NCBI RefSeq assembly: GCF_014784055.1
Contig: NZ_CP061813.1
Location: 1,327,501 to 1,391,500 of the forward strand
Direction: 5' to 3'
DNA: 64,000 nucleotides
Source of the DNA: Polaribacter haliotis
GTDB taxonomy: Bacteria > Bacteroidota > Bacteroidia > Flavobacteriales > Flavobacteriaceae
Every line of letters begins with the position of its first letter. Within the stretch, counting starts at the first letter, position 1. The position numbers and the translations under genes were made by a program. This document shows, one piece after another, positions 8,270 through 16,964 of the stretch. Below the pieces are notes generated by a model. That model had not been told where the DNA came from and ran no database searches. It saw nothing but the letters and a program-made list of their open reading frames with translations.

Positions 8270-9742
8270 ATGCAACCACTTCATATTTTTTTATTGATTA
8301 TTGCCTATTTTTTAGTCTTAATAACCATATCTTATTTTACAGGAAAAGACGATTCTAACGAAGTTTTCTTTAAAGCAAAAAGAAGTTCTCCTTGGTATTT
8401 AGTGGCCTTTGGTATGATTGGCGCTTCGCTTTCTGGAGTTACTTTTATCTCTGTTCCAGGAATGGTAGATGGACAACAATTTGCTTATATGCAAGGGGTC
8501 TTTGGCTTCTTTTTTGGATATTTAATTATTGCTTTTGTACTACTTCCACTCTATTATAAACTAAATATTACTTCAATTTATCAATATTTAGAGCATCGTT
8601 TTGGAAAAACAAGCTACAAAACAGGCGCATTTTTCTTTTTACTTTCTAGAGTTACAGGGGCTTCTTTTCGATTGTTTTTAGTAGCATTAGCAATGCAATA
8701 TATTGTTTTCGAAGAAATTGGTGTTCCTTTTGAAGTTACTGTAATTATCTCCATTTTATTAATTTGGATTTACACCTTTAGAGGTGGAATTAAAACTATT
8801 GTTTGGACAGATACTCTGCAAACCTTGGCAATGTTAGTTTCAGTTGGTTTGTCTATTTATTTAATTAACGAGAAATTAGATTGGTCTTTTGTCGAATTTT
8901 TAAATTCTGATGATTTTAAAGTAAAGGGGCAAATTTTCTTTTTTGACGATGCAAATGCCACTACATATTTTTGGAAATATTTTATTGGTGGAATTTTTAT
9001 AGCCATTGCAATGACTGGTTTAGACCAAGATATGATGCAAAAAAACTTAACTTGTAAAAACAATAAGGAAGCTCAAAAAAATATGATTACAATGGCTAGT
9101 TTATTAGTTGTTGTTAATTTCTTCTTTTTATCTTTAGGTGCTTTGTTATTTATATATTCAGAAAAAATAGGTTTAGAAATACCAATTATAGATGGAAAAA
9201 CGAGAACAGACTTGTTATTTCCAGAAATTGCTATGAATCAAAATTTAGGCTTGGGAGTTGCAATTACTTTTATAATTGGATTAATTGCCGCTGCTTATTC
9301 TAGTGCAGATTCTGCATTAACATCCCTTACAACTTCTTTTTCTGTAGATTTTTTAGGAATTGAAAAAAGACCAGAAGAAGAGCAAAAACCATTGCGTAAA
9401 AAAGTGCATATTGGAGTTTCTATATTATTGATTTTAGTGGTTATTTTATTCAATAATTTAGAAGGAAATGTGGTAAGTAATTTATTTAAATTCGCCACTT
9501 TTACTTATGGTCCATTATTAGGATTGTTTGCTTTTGGTATTTTAACCAAACACAAAATAAAAGACAAATATGCCTGGATTATTGCTTTGTTATCTATTAT
9601 TGTAAGCTTTGTAATAACGTCTTTACCAGAAAGTTTTATAGGAGCATATAAATTTCATTGGGAAATTTTACCTTTAAATGGGCTAATTACTTTTATTGGT
9701 TTATATTTGATTAGAAGAAAAAAAGAATGCAGAAAGATTTAA
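8270..9742 (+). CDS. Sodium:solute symporter family transporter
   Basis: The 490-residue inner-membrane protein has about 13 hydrophobic segments and the sodium:solute symporter (SSS) fold features. These include a TM1 with [20 protein letters not shown] after it, [19 protein letters not shown] in the sodium-site region, and [20 protein letters not shown], the conserved TM8 sodium-binding segment. The substrate cannot be read from sequence; relatives carry sugars, amino acids, nucleosides or vitamins. Its stop overlaps the pdxH start by 16 bases, so the two are probably translationally linked. That leaves open a vitamin B6-related or unrelated cargo. Confidence 0.9.
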   Translation: MQPLHIFLLIIAYFLVLITISYFTGKDDSNEVFFKAKRSSPWYLVAFGMIGASLSGVTFISVPGMVDGQQFAYMQGVFGFFFGYLIIAFVLLPLYYKLNITSIYQYLEHRFGKTSYKTGAFFFLLSRVTGASFRLFLVALAMQYIVFEEIGVPFEVTVIISILLIWIYTFRGGIKTIVWTDTLQTLAMLVSVGLSIYLINEKLDWSFVEFLNSDDFKVKGQIFFFDDANATTYFWKYFIGGIFIAIAMTGLDQDMMQKNLTCKNNKEAQKNMITMASLLVVVNFFFLSLGALLFIYSEKIGLEIPIIDGKTRTDLLFPEIAMNQNLGLGVAITFIIGLIAAAYSSADSALTSLTTSFSVDFLGIEKRPEEEQKPLRKKVHIGVSILLILVVILFNNLEGNVVSNLFKFATFTYGPLLGLFAFGILTKHKIKDKYAWIIALLSIIVSFVITSLPESFIGAYKFHWEILPLNGLITFIGLYLIRRKKECRKI

Positions 9743-10374
9743 GTAATTACCGAAAATCCTACGAAAAGCAAGAACTTTTAGAAAGTAATTGTCCAGAAAA
9801 TCCGATGGAATTATTCCAAACTTGGTTTAGAAATGCAGAAGAATCGGAATCTGTAGACGAAACCAATGCAATGACAATTAGTACTATTGGTAAAGACGGC
9901 TTCCCAAAAAGCAGAGTTGTTTTACTAAAGAAATTTACATGGGAAGGTTTTATTTTCTATACTAATTACACTTCCGAAAAAGGAAAAGCAATTGAAGCAA
10001 ATAACAATATTTGTTTGTCTTTTTTCTGGCCTGCTTTAGAGCAACAAATCATCATCAAAGGAAAAGCAGAAAAACAAGTAGAAAACTTATCTGATGGTTA
10101 TTTCGAATCGAGACCAGAGGGAAGCAAATTAGGCGCTTGGGCATCAAACCAAAGCTCTGTTGTTTCATCAAGAAAAGAATTAGAAGAAAATTTAGTTTCT
10201 TTGGAGAAAAAATTTGATGGGAAAGAAATTCCAAGACCAAATCATTGGGGAGGATATTTAGTTAAACCTATTTCCATAGAATTTTGGCAAGGAAGACCAA
10301 ATAGATTACACGATAGAATTAGATATTTTTTGCAAGAAGATTTTTCTTGGAAATTAGAACGATTGGCACCATAA
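9727..10374 (+). CDS. pdxH: Pyridoxamine/pyridoxine 5'-phosphate oxidase
   Basis: PdxH is an FMN enzyme that makes pyridoxal 5'-phosphate from PNP or PMP. The 215 residues match the family. Visible blocks are [20 protein letters not shown] and [18 protein letters not shown] (FMN and substrate binding), [19 protein letters not shown], and the C-terminal signature [17 protein letters not shown] followed by WKLERLAP. The start lies inside the end of the symporter gene. HemL and HemA-pathway transamination also use PLP, but no direct link is implied. Confidence 0.96.
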   Translation: MQKDLSNYRKSYEKQELLESNCPENPMELFQTWFRNAEESESVDETNAMTISTIGKDGFPKSRVVLLKKFTWEGFIFYTNYTSEKGKAIEANNNICLSFFWPALEQQIIIKGKAEKQVENLSDGYFESRPEGSKLGAWASNQSSVVSSRKELEENLVSLEKKFDGKEIPRPNHWGGYLVKPISIEFWQGRPNRLHDRIRYFLQEDFSWKLERLAP

Positions 10375-10409
10375 ATTTTTATATTTACGACTCAACAATT
10401 AAATTATAA

Positions 10410-10898
10410 ATGAAAACATTATATATTGTTAGACACGCAAAGTCTTCTTGGGAATACTCTGGAATAGAAGATATTGACAGACCTCTAAAAAAACGTGGAA
10501 TAAAAGACGCGCATTTAATGTCTAACTTTTTAGCAAAAACTATAGATAAACCAGATGTTTTTATCTCAAGCAGTGCAAATAGAGCTTTACATACTGCTGT
10601 AATTTTTTGTGAAAACTTAAGTTATCCACACGCAAATCTTCAAATAAAAAGACAATTATATAGTTTTAGCGATGGTTATTTGGTAAAAACAGTTAATGCC
10701 TTAGACGATGCGTTTAATTCTGCAATTATCTTTAGTCACGATCATGGAATCAATACCTTTGTGAATGAGTTTGGTAATACACCAATAGCACACGTTACCA
10801 CTTGCGGAATTATTGGTCTTCAGTTTAAAGAAAAACATTGGAAAAATATCAGAAGAGGAAAAACTTTTATGGTAGAATTTCCTAAAAATCATAAATAA
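10410..10898 (+). CDS. SixA-like histidine phosphatase
   Basis: The 162-residue cytoplasmic protein starts with the histidine-phosphatase motif LYIVRHAKSSW, where the RHA histidine forms the phospho-enzyme. It continues with DIDRPLKKRGIKDAHLM and later SHDHGINTFVNEF, which holds the second catalytic histidine. Its size and single-domain build match SixA, which in other bacteria dephosphorylates phosphohistidine proteins; the substrate here is unknown. Six bases separate it from the Ppx/GppA gene, a pairing that suggests a shared phosphate- or stress-related operon. Confidence 0.85.
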   Translation: MKTLYIVRHAKSSWEYSGIEDIDRPLKKRGIKDAHLMSNFLAKTIDKPDVFISSSANRALHTAVIFCENLSYPHANLQIKRQLYSFSDGYLVKTVNALDDAFNSAIIFSHDHGINTFVNEFGNTPIAHVTTCGIIGLQFKEKHWKNIRRGKTFMVEFPKNHK

Positions 10899-10904
10899 AT
10901 TAGT

Positions 10905-11804
10905 TTGTTAGAAATAAAAAAATTAGGTGCGATAGATATTGGTTCTAATGCAATTCGTTTACTAATTTCGAACGTAATTGTTTCAGAAGACAAAGAACCT
11001 CAGTTCAAAAAATCTTCTTTAGTTCGTGTTCCAATTCGTTTAGGAGCAGATGCATTTGTAGGTGAAGGTATTATTAGTGAAGCCAACATTACAAGAATGT
11101 TAAATGCCATGGAAGCCTTTAAATTATTAATGAAAATTAATGGCGTAGAACGCTACAAGGCTTGTGCTACATCTGCAATGAGAGAAGCAAATAACGGAAA
11201 AGAAGTTGCAGAAAAAATTCTTGCAGAAACTGGTGTTCAAATAGATATTATTGGAGGTAAAGAAGAAGCTGCTATAATTTCTTCTACAGATTTAAACCAA
11301 TTAATACAAGGAGATAATTCTTATTTATATGTAGATGTTGGTGGTGGTAGTACAGAATTTACCCTTTTCTCTAAAGGAAGAATTATTACTTCTAAATCTT
11401 TTAAAATGGGAACAGTACGTTTATTGAACAATAAAAAAGCTGTAAACAAAGAAATTTTTGCTAACGTAGAAAAATGGATTAAAAAAAACACAAAAGATTT
11501 AAAACGTATTTCTTTAATTGGTTCTGGAGGAAATATTAACAAACTCTTTAAAATGTCTGGACGAACTGAAGGAAAACCTATTTCTTTTATTTATTTAAAT
11601 GCTCAATATCAATTTTTAAAGAACATGTCTTACGAAGACAGGATTTCGGAATTGAGTTTAAATCCAGATAGAGCAGACGTAATTATTCCTGCTACAAAAA
11701 TATACTTATCTGCAATGAAATGGAGTGGCTCAAGAAAAATTTATGTACCAAAAATTGGGCTTTCAGATGGTATTATAAAAAGTTTATACTTTAACAAATT
11801 GTAA
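10905..11804 (+). CDS. Ppx/GppA-family phosphatase (exopolyphosphatase-like)
   Basis: The 299-residue protein has the actin-like ATPase fold of the Ppx/GppA family. Phosphate-1 motif AIDIGSNAIRLLI is at the N-terminus and YVDVGGGSTEFTLF at about residue 142. SLIGSGGNINKLFKMSG is the adenosine-side glycine motif. The family hydrolyses polyphosphate or pppGpp; this short form lacks the C-terminal HD-like domains of E. coli Ppx. The start codon is TTG at 10905, six bases after the SixA-like gene stop; no in-frame ATG lies nearby. Confidence 0.9.
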   Translation: MLEIKKLGAIDIGSNAIRLLISNVIVSEDKEPQFKKSSLVRVPIRLGADAFVGEGIISEANITRMLNAMEAFKLLMKINGVERYKACATSAMREANNGKEVAEKILAETGVQIDIIGGKEEAAIISSTDLNQLIQGDNSYLYVDVGGGSTEFTLFSKGRIITSKSFKMGTVRLLNNKKAVNKEIFANVEKWIKKNTKDLKRISLIGSGGNINKLFKMSGRTEGKPISFIYLNAQYQFLKNMSYEDRISELSLNPDRADVIIPATKIYLSAMKWSGSRKIYVPKIGLSDGIIKSLYFNKL

Positions 11805-11921
11805 ATTTTTTAACTTTTCTTTAACATATGTATTTTTTTTTAATACCTTTATCGTGACTTCTAAATATTTAGTGTGTCTTAAAGTTATTAATACATTATA
11901 CAAATCAAAAACTATTTAATT

Positions 11922-13022
11922 ATGAAAAAAATTTTACTTAGCGTAACTTTTTTAATGCTGGGTGCTGTCGCATTTGGACAAGATTTACCAGAAAACCCTG
12001 AACCAGGAAAATGTTACGTTCGTTGTAAAACTCCAGAAGTTTGGAAAAACGAAGATGTAACTTTAGAAGTTGCTCCAGCATACAAAAAAATTGTTACTTA
12101 CCCTGCACAATATAAAACTGTTACTGAAAGAGTTTTAGTAAAAGAAGCTGGACAAAAATTAGTTATTGTTCCTGCTGTTTGGGAAACAAAAACTGTTTCT
12201 TACATTGCAAAGGAAGATGCTAACAAGTTAAGTGTTATTAAAGCAAGTTTTAATCCAGACTCTAAAGTTATTGAAACTAAAGCTGCTTCTGCAAACTGGG
12301 AAATGAGCGAAAAAGCTCCAGATTGTGAATCTAGCGATCCTAACGATTGTAGATATTGGTGTTATAAGCCAGTTCCTGCAAAATTTGTAACAGTTCCATT
12401 AACTGTTTTAGATAGAGATGCTTCTACAAGCTCTAGTGCTGTTCCTGGATACGAAAAAACGTATACAAAAAGAGTTATGGTTACTCCTCCAACAACAAGA
12501 TCTGTTGAAATTCCTGCTGTTTATGGTAGTATTAAAAAAACAGTTTTAGTAAAAGACGCTTGGAAAGAAGAGGTTACTGTAGCTGCTAAATATAAAACTG
12601 TAACAAAAGAAGTTTTAGTAAACAAAGGTGGTTTAACTACTTGGAAAGAAGTTGAGTGTGAATTAGTAAATAATACTCCATTACCAATTACTTGGAATTT
12701 AGGAAGTGCTACTTTAACTAATGGAGCTAAAAGAATTATCGATGCTAGATTGTTGCCAATCTTAAAAGATGGTGTTGCTGTAGCTATTGAGTCTCATACA
12801 GATGCTCGTGGAACAAAAGAAAGCAACCAAGATTTATCTGAAAGAAGAGCGCAAGCTGTAACAAGTTATTTAATTTCTAAAGGAGTTAATCCTAGCCAAT
12901 TAACTGGAAACGGTTTTGGAGAAAGAAGATTAACAAATAGATGTGCAGATGGAGTTTCTTGTACAGAAGCACAACACAGAGCAAACAGAAGAACTACATT
13001 TAGAGTTATTAATCAAAAATAA
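11922..13022 (+). CDS. OmpA-family outer membrane/peptidoglycan-binding protein
   Basis: The 366-residue protein has a signal peptide (MKKILLSVTFLMLGAVAFGQ) and is exported. The middle carries degenerate repeats of about 30 residues around the theme PAxYKTVTxxVLVK, seen near residues 47-65, 158-190 and 195-232. The last 110 residues form an OmpA-like domain with SHTDARGTKESNQDLSERRA and LTGNGFGERR, the peptidoglycan (diaminopimelate) binding site. Such proteins tie the outer membrane to the cell wall. It stands alone between a 117-base leader region and a strong terminator, and is probably abundantly expressed. Confidence 0.92.
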   Translation: MKKILLSVTFLMLGAVAFGQDLPENPEPGKCYVRCKTPEVWKNEDVTLEVAPAYKKIVTYPAQYKTVTERVLVKEAGQKLVIVPAVWETKTVSYIAKEDANKLSVIKASFNPDSKVIETKAASANWEMSEKAPDCESSDPNDCRYWCYKPVPAKFVTVPLTVLDRDASTSSSAVPGYEKTYTKRVMVTPPTTRSVEIPAVYGSIKKTVLVKDAWKEEVTVAAKYKTVTKEVLVNKGGLTTWKEVECELVNNTPLPITWNLGSATLTNGAKRIIDARLLPILKDGVAVAIESHTDARGTKESNQDLSERRAQAVTSYLISKGVNPSQLTGNGFGERRLTNRCADGVSCTEAQHRANRRTTFRVINQK

Positions 13023-13046
13023 TTAATAACCGTTCTTAATATATTA

Positions 13047-13075
13047 AAACCGAAGCTTTTGCTTCGGTTTTTTTT
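13047..13075 (+). terminator. Rho-independent terminator of the OmpA gene
   Basis: AAACCGAAGC at 13047-13056 pairs perfectly with GCTTCGGTTT at 13061-13070 around TTTT and is followed by a T-tract. It lies 25 bases after the OmpA stop. Confidence 0.9.
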
Positions 13076-13280
13076 GTGCTTATCTTTTCAAATAATTTCG
13101 AAAACAAATGATATAAAAAAAATAATTTTGAAAGTAACCAATTAATTAGGCAAGAAATAATTCGATTTTAAAAGGGTTTAAAGTATTTGTGGAATTTAAT
13201 ATACGATTATTAACACGTACAAGAAATACCTTTAGAACGTCTTATATTTCGTTTTTGGGACAACTTTAAAAGTCAAGCAC

Positions 13281-13318
13281 AAAAAAAAACTGAAACTTAA
13301 TGTTTCAATTTTTTTTTA
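13281..13318. terminator. Bidirectional terminator before the exported thioredoxin gene
   Basis: A hairpin TGAAAC/GTTTCA (13291-13296 and 13302-13307) is flanked by an A-tract on one side and a T-tract on the other. It can end the leftward thioredoxin transcript. The 200 bases between this and the OmpA terminator show no coding frame or clear signal. Confidence 0.7.
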
Positions 13319-13327
13319 ATATTCTTG

Positions 13328-13825
13328 CTAATAATTTTCTATAACCGCTTGCAAAAAGGGGTAATAATAATCTGTGAGAATTAGCCCTTTTTTAAAACCA
13401 ATTATTCTTCCTTTATGATTTACCATCACTAAAGTTGGAAAAGATTTTACTTTATATTTTCGCTGTAAATCTCCATTTACCTCCAATTTTTCTGGAGCAA
13501 CTATATCTGTATTTCTAGGAAGATCTGCTTCATATAAAATTAAATCTTTATCTGCTAATGCTTTAAATTTTTCTGTATGAAATAATTTTTTATCCAAGAC
13601 CTTACAAGGCCCACACCAATCTGAACCCGTAAAATAAATTAAAACCGGCTTTTTCTCTTTTTTAGATTTTTTTAAAGCATCCTTAAAAGAATCTTCCCAA
13701 TTTAAAAAAGCAACTTCCTCAATTTGTAAAGAATCAACTTTAATTGGATCTAAAGTATCAATATCAATTTGTGCTGAAGTATTTGAAACTACTAAAGAAA
13801 CAAATAAAAGTAATAAATATCTCAT
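13328..13825 (-). CDS. Exported thioredoxin-fold protein
   Basis: The 165-residue protein has a short signal peptide ending near NTSAQ and a thioredoxin-like domain from about residue 40. The redox motif is Cys71-Gly-Pro-Cys74 in TGSDWCGPCKVLDKKLF, and a cis-proline region KVKSFPTLVMVNHKGRIIGF follows. It should act in the periplasm as a disulfide reductase or thiol-linked redox partner. The SDWCGPCK form is typical of the thioredoxin_7/DUF255-like group. It is a single gene with its own promoter (TACTTTTG upstream) and a terminator. The client is unknown. Confidence 0.88.
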   Translation of the reverse strand: MRYLLLLFVSLVVSNTSAQIDIDTLDPIKVDSLQIEEVAFLNWEDSFKDALKKSKKEKKPVLIYFTGSDWCGPCKVLDKKLFHTEKFKALADKDLILYEADLPRNTDIVAPEKLEVNGDLQRKYKVKSFPTLVMVNHKGRIIGFKKGLILTDYYYPFLQAVIENY

Positions 13826-13848
13826 TTTAATAATGTTGGTATTTTTAT

Positions 13849-13856
13849 CAAAAGTA
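13849..13856 (-). promoter_or_regulatory. Predicted -7 element for the exported thioredoxin gene
   Basis: The leftward strand reads TACTTTTG, matching TAnnTTTG, 24 bases before the ATG at 13825. Confidence 0.4.
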
Positions 13857-13915
13857 TCAAAAATAATTCCAAAATGAAAAAACCGCTATTTATTAAAGAA
13901 AATAAATAGTAAAAA

Positions 13916-14941
13916 TCAATTAAATTCTTTAATATGATTAGCTATTAGCTCGTTAAAATTATCTTGCTTTTCTTCTAAAAAAGCAGTTTCAATTGATAAA
14001 AAAGAAATTTTATCTATCTTATGTATTAAGCGAACATAATCTTTTTCTGTGGTAAGAATTATTTTTTTTGCTGAAGTAATTTCTTCAAATCTTTTTTGAA
14101 TATCTTTTATTTCATCATTCGAAAAATGGTGATGATCTTGAAATTTTAAATGCTGGAAACAGATTTCTTCACTTTTTAAATAATCTTGTAAAGGTTTGGG
14201 ATTTGCAATTCCAGTGATTAATAAAACTTCGTATTCTTTTAATTCTTCAATTGAAATAGCTGTACTTCCAGAAAGTAAATTTGCATATTTAATAGTAGTA
14301 AAAAAAACCTCTTTGTTGTAAAAATGCAGTTTTCTTTTAATTTCTTCTTGCTCTTTTACATCTAAATTATTTGGGCATTTAGTAACTAAAATTACATCTG
14401 CTCTTTTAGCACCTCTTCGACTTTCTCTTAAATTTCCTGTTGGAAGTAGAAAATCGTCCACAAATAAATCATCATATTTTGTAAGTAAAATATAAAAACT
14501 TCCTTTTACTTTTCTATGTTGAAAAGCATCGTCTAATAACATAACTTCAGCATTATTATTAGCAATTAAATGACCAATACCCTCTACTCTATTTGCATCT
14601 ACAGCAACCTCTATATTTTTAAATTTATTAAAATATTGCAAGGGTTCGTCTCCAACATCTTCTGCAGAATGCGAATTATCTAGCAATACGTAACCTGTTG
14701 TTTTTCTTTTATATCCTCTGCTTAAAACGCCAATTTTATAATTCTTTTTTAACAACCTTATTAAATATTCTATTTGTGGCGTTTTTCCTGTTCCACCAAC
14801 ACTTAGATTACCAACCACAATTACTGGGATTTTAAATGTTGTTTCTTTAAAAATACCAATATCAAAAAAATAGTTACGAATTCTCGTAACCAAGTCGTAA
14901 ACAATTGCAAATGGAAACAGTAAAAATCTTAGTAGTTTCAT
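13916..14941 (-). CDS. lpxK: Tetraacyldisaccharide 4'-kinase
   Basis: LpxK phosphorylates the 4' position of the lipid A disaccharide at the inner membrane. The 341-residue protein begins with a hydrophobic anchor (LLRFLLFPFAIVYDLVTRI). It has the Walker A/P-loop VVGNLSVGGTGKTPQIEYLI and the conserved GVLSRGYKRKTTGYVLL and EVMLLDDAFQHRKV blocks. The length is normal. It is transcribed divergently from the Nif3-like gene with a 54-base gap. Confidence 0.95.
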   Translation of the reverse strand: MKLLRFLLFPFAIVYDLVTRIRNYFFDIGIFKETTFKIPVIVVGNLSVGGTGKTPQIEYLIRLLKKNYKIGVLSRGYKRKTTGYVLLDNSHSAEDVGDEPLQYFNKFKNIEVAVDANRVEGIGHLIANNNAEVMLLDDAFQHRKVKGSFYILLTKYDDLFVDDFLLPTGNLRESRRGAKRADVILVTKCPNNLDVKEQEEIKRKLHFYNKEVFFTTIKYANLLSGSTAISIEELKEYEVLLITGIANPKPLQDYLKSEEICFQHLKFQDHHHFSNDEIKDIQKRFEEITSAKKIILTTEKDYVRLIHKIDKISFLSIETAFLEEKQDNFNELIANHIKEFN

Positions 14942-14965
14942 TGTTGTAAAAATACATAAAAATGG

Positions 14966-14973
14966 TAACTTTG
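14966..14973 (+). promoter_or_regulatory. Predicted -7 element for the Nif3-like gene
   Basis: TAACTTTG, a full match to TAnnTTTG, lies 23 bases upstream of the ATG at 14996. Confidence 0.45.
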
Positions 14974-14995
14974 GATTTAAGATAAAGAGATTAAA

Positions 14996-16090
14996 ATGAG
15001 GATAAAAGAAGTAACAGATTATTTAGAAGTTTTAGCTCCTTTAGAATATGCAGAAGATTTTGACAATGTTGGTTTGCTGGTTGGAAATTACAATTCTGAA
15101 GTTTCAGGAATCTTAGTTACATTAGACACTTTAGAGGAAACTGTAGAAGAAGCAATTGTAAAAAAATGCAATTTAATTGTTAGTTTTCATCCGATTGTTT
15201 TTGGTGGAATGAAAAAATTTAATGGCAATTCTTATGTAGAAAGGGTTGTTTTAAAAGCTATAAAAAACGATATTGCTATTTATGCAACTCACACAGCTTT
15301 AGATAATTCTAAAAATGGAGTTTCAGCAAAAATGTGTGAAGTTTTAGGACTTACAAATACCAAGATTTTAATTCCTAAAAAAGGAATTATTAAAAAACTA
15401 ACCACTTTTATTCCTTCAGACAAAGCTCCTGGCTTAAGAAAGGCGCTCTTTAATGCTGGTGCAGGAAATATTGGTAATTACGACCAATGTTCTTTTAATA
15501 TTGAAGGGAATGGAACATATAGAGGTAATGAAAATTCGAATCCTATGGTTGGTGAAAAAGGAGAATTACACACCCAAAAAGAAACTAGAATTAGTGTTAT
15601 TTTTGAAAGTAAAAATGAAGCTGGTATCTTAAAAGCATTGCATGAAAATCATTATTATGAAGAAGTCGCTTACGAGTTAATTACGACCGAAAATGTACAC
15701 CAAAATATTGGAATGGGAATGTTTGGCGAGCTTCCTGCAGAAATGGATGAAAAAGAATTTTTACTATTTTTAAAACAAACAATGAAAACAGATTGTATAA
15801 GACATTCTATTTTTCTGAATAAAAAAATAAAAAAAGTAGCAGTTTTAGGTGGTTCAGGAAGTTTTGCAATTTCTAATGCAAAAAGAGCTGGAGCAGACGC
15901 TTATGTAAGTGCAGACTTTAAATATCATGAATTTTTTAAGGCAGAAAACCGTATTTTATTAGCCGATATTGGGCATTATGAAAGCGAACAGTTTACAAAA
16001 AACCTTTTGGTTGATTATCTTACGAAAAAATTCACTAATTTTGCAGTCATTTTATCAGAAAAAAGTACAAATCCTATTTATTATATATAA
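14996..16090 (+). CDS. Nif3-like dinuclear metal centre hexameric protein
   Basis: The 364-residue cytoplasmic protein belongs to the Nif3/YbgI family, hexamers with a two-metal site of uncertain physiological role. Metal-binding segments are VSFHPIVFGGMKKF and IYATHTALDNSKNGVS in the first domain and LADIGHYESEQF near the C-terminus. Residues about 130-235 form the inserted PII-like domain seen in longer homologues. Two bases separate it from the coiled-coil gene that follows; this Nif3/COG1579 pairing recurs in Bacteroidota, which suggests a functional link not yet explained. Confidence 0.93.
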   Translation: MRIKEVTDYLEVLAPLEYAEDFDNVGLLVGNYNSEVSGILVTLDTLEETVEEAIVKKCNLIVSFHPIVFGGMKKFNGNSYVERVVLKAIKNDIAIYATHTALDNSKNGVSAKMCEVLGLTNTKILIPKKGIIKKLTTFIPSDKAPGLRKALFNAGAGNIGNYDQCSFNIEGNGTYRGNENSNPMVGEKGELHTQKETRISVIFESKNEAGILKALHENHYYEEVAYELITTENVHQNIGMGMFGELPAEMDEKEFLLFLKQTMKTDCIRHSIFLNKKIKKVAVLGGSGSFAISNAKRAGADAYVSADFKYHEFFKAENRILLADIGHYESEQFTKNLLVDYLTKKFTNFAVILSEKSTNPIYYI

Positions 16091-16092
16091 AC

Positions 16093-16866
16093 ATGGCAAA
16101 GAAGAAAGAAGTTTCGGTTGAACAAAAATTAAGAGCATTGTATGATTTACAATTAATAGACTCTAGAATTGACGAAATTAGAAACGTTAGAGGTGAATTG
16201 CCTTTAGAAGTGGAAGATTTAGAAGATGAAGTTGCTGGATTAAATACACGTATTTCAAATTTAGCAGAAGATGCTTCGAATTTAGAAACAGAAATCAACA
16301 ACAAAAAACAGTCGATTGAAGATTCTAATGCGTTAATGAAAAAATACGACGAGCAACAAAAAAATGTTAGAAATAACAGAGAGTTTGACTCTTTATCTAA
16401 AGAAATTGAATACCAAGATTTAGAAATTCAATTAGCAGAGAAAAGAATTAACGAGTACAAAGCTAAAATTGCTCAGAAAAATGAAATAATCGACGCTACT
16501 AAAGAAAAATTAGCAAAGCAAGAGCAACACTTAAGTCATAAAAAAGCTGAATTAGATGCAATATTAAAAGAAACTGAAAAAGAAGAAAAACTTTTATCAG
16601 AAAAATCTGAAGAATTTGCAAAATCTTTAGACGAGCATTTATTTACAGCTTATAACAGAATTAGAACCAAAGTAAAAAATGGTTTAGCTGTTGTGGCAAT
16701 CGAACGTGGAGCTTCTGGAGGATCTTATTTTACGATTCCACCACAAGTACAATTAGAAATCGCAAATAGAAAGAAAATTACAATAGACGAGCATAGTGGA
16801 CGTATCTTAGTAGATGCTGCATTGGCTGAAGAAGAAAAAGAAAAAATGGATAAATTATTCTCATAA
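16093..16866 (+). CDS. DUF164/COG1579 coiled-coil protein with a zinc ribbon lacking cysteines
   Basis: The 257-residue protein is a long coiled coil (about residues 8-185) followed by the usual C-terminal ribbon domain of COG1579. In typical members that ribbon has two cysteine pairs. Here the matching segments read ERGASGGSYFTIPPQ and IDEHSGRILVD, with serine, glycine or histidine where cysteines are expected, and the whole protein contains no cysteine. The fold is therefore recognisable, but a zinc site of the classical kind cannot form. It follows the Nif3-like gene by 2 bases and ends at a strong terminator. The function of the family is not established; RNA or nucleic-acid binding has been proposed. 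Confidence 0.85.
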   Translation: MAKKKEVSVEQKLRALYDLQLIDSRIDEIRNVRGELPLEVEDLEDEVAGLNTRISNLAEDASNLETEINNKKQSIEDSNALMKKYDEQQKNVRNNREFDSLSKEIEYQDLEIQLAEKRINEYKAKIAQKNEIIDATKEKLAKQEQHLSHKKAELDAILKETEKEEKLLSEKSEEFAKSLDEHLFTAYNRIRTKVKNGLAVVAIERGASGGSYFTIPPQVQLEIANRKKITIDEHSGRILVDAALAEEEKEKMDKLFS

Positions 16867-16891
16867 TTTAATTTCTTTTTACCATATAAAA

Positions 16892-16922
16892 AAACTCGAA
16901 GCTTACGCTTCGAGTTTTTTAT
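16892..16922 (+). terminator. Terminator after the Nif3/COG1579 operon
   Basis: AAACTCGAAGC (16892-16902) pairs with GCTTCGAGTTT (16907-16917) around TTAC and is followed by a T-tract. The A-rich 5' flank would let it act in the leftward direction too, for the DUF349 gene. Confidence 0.9.
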
Positions 16923-16964
16923 TTTTTATACCTACATATTTTTAGAAAATTTACAGGATAAATT

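Noticed and set aside
13076..13280. Possible gene in the gap between OmpA and the exported thioredoxin
   Set aside because: No frame of useful length, no promoter element and no repeat. It appears to be spacer between two terminators.
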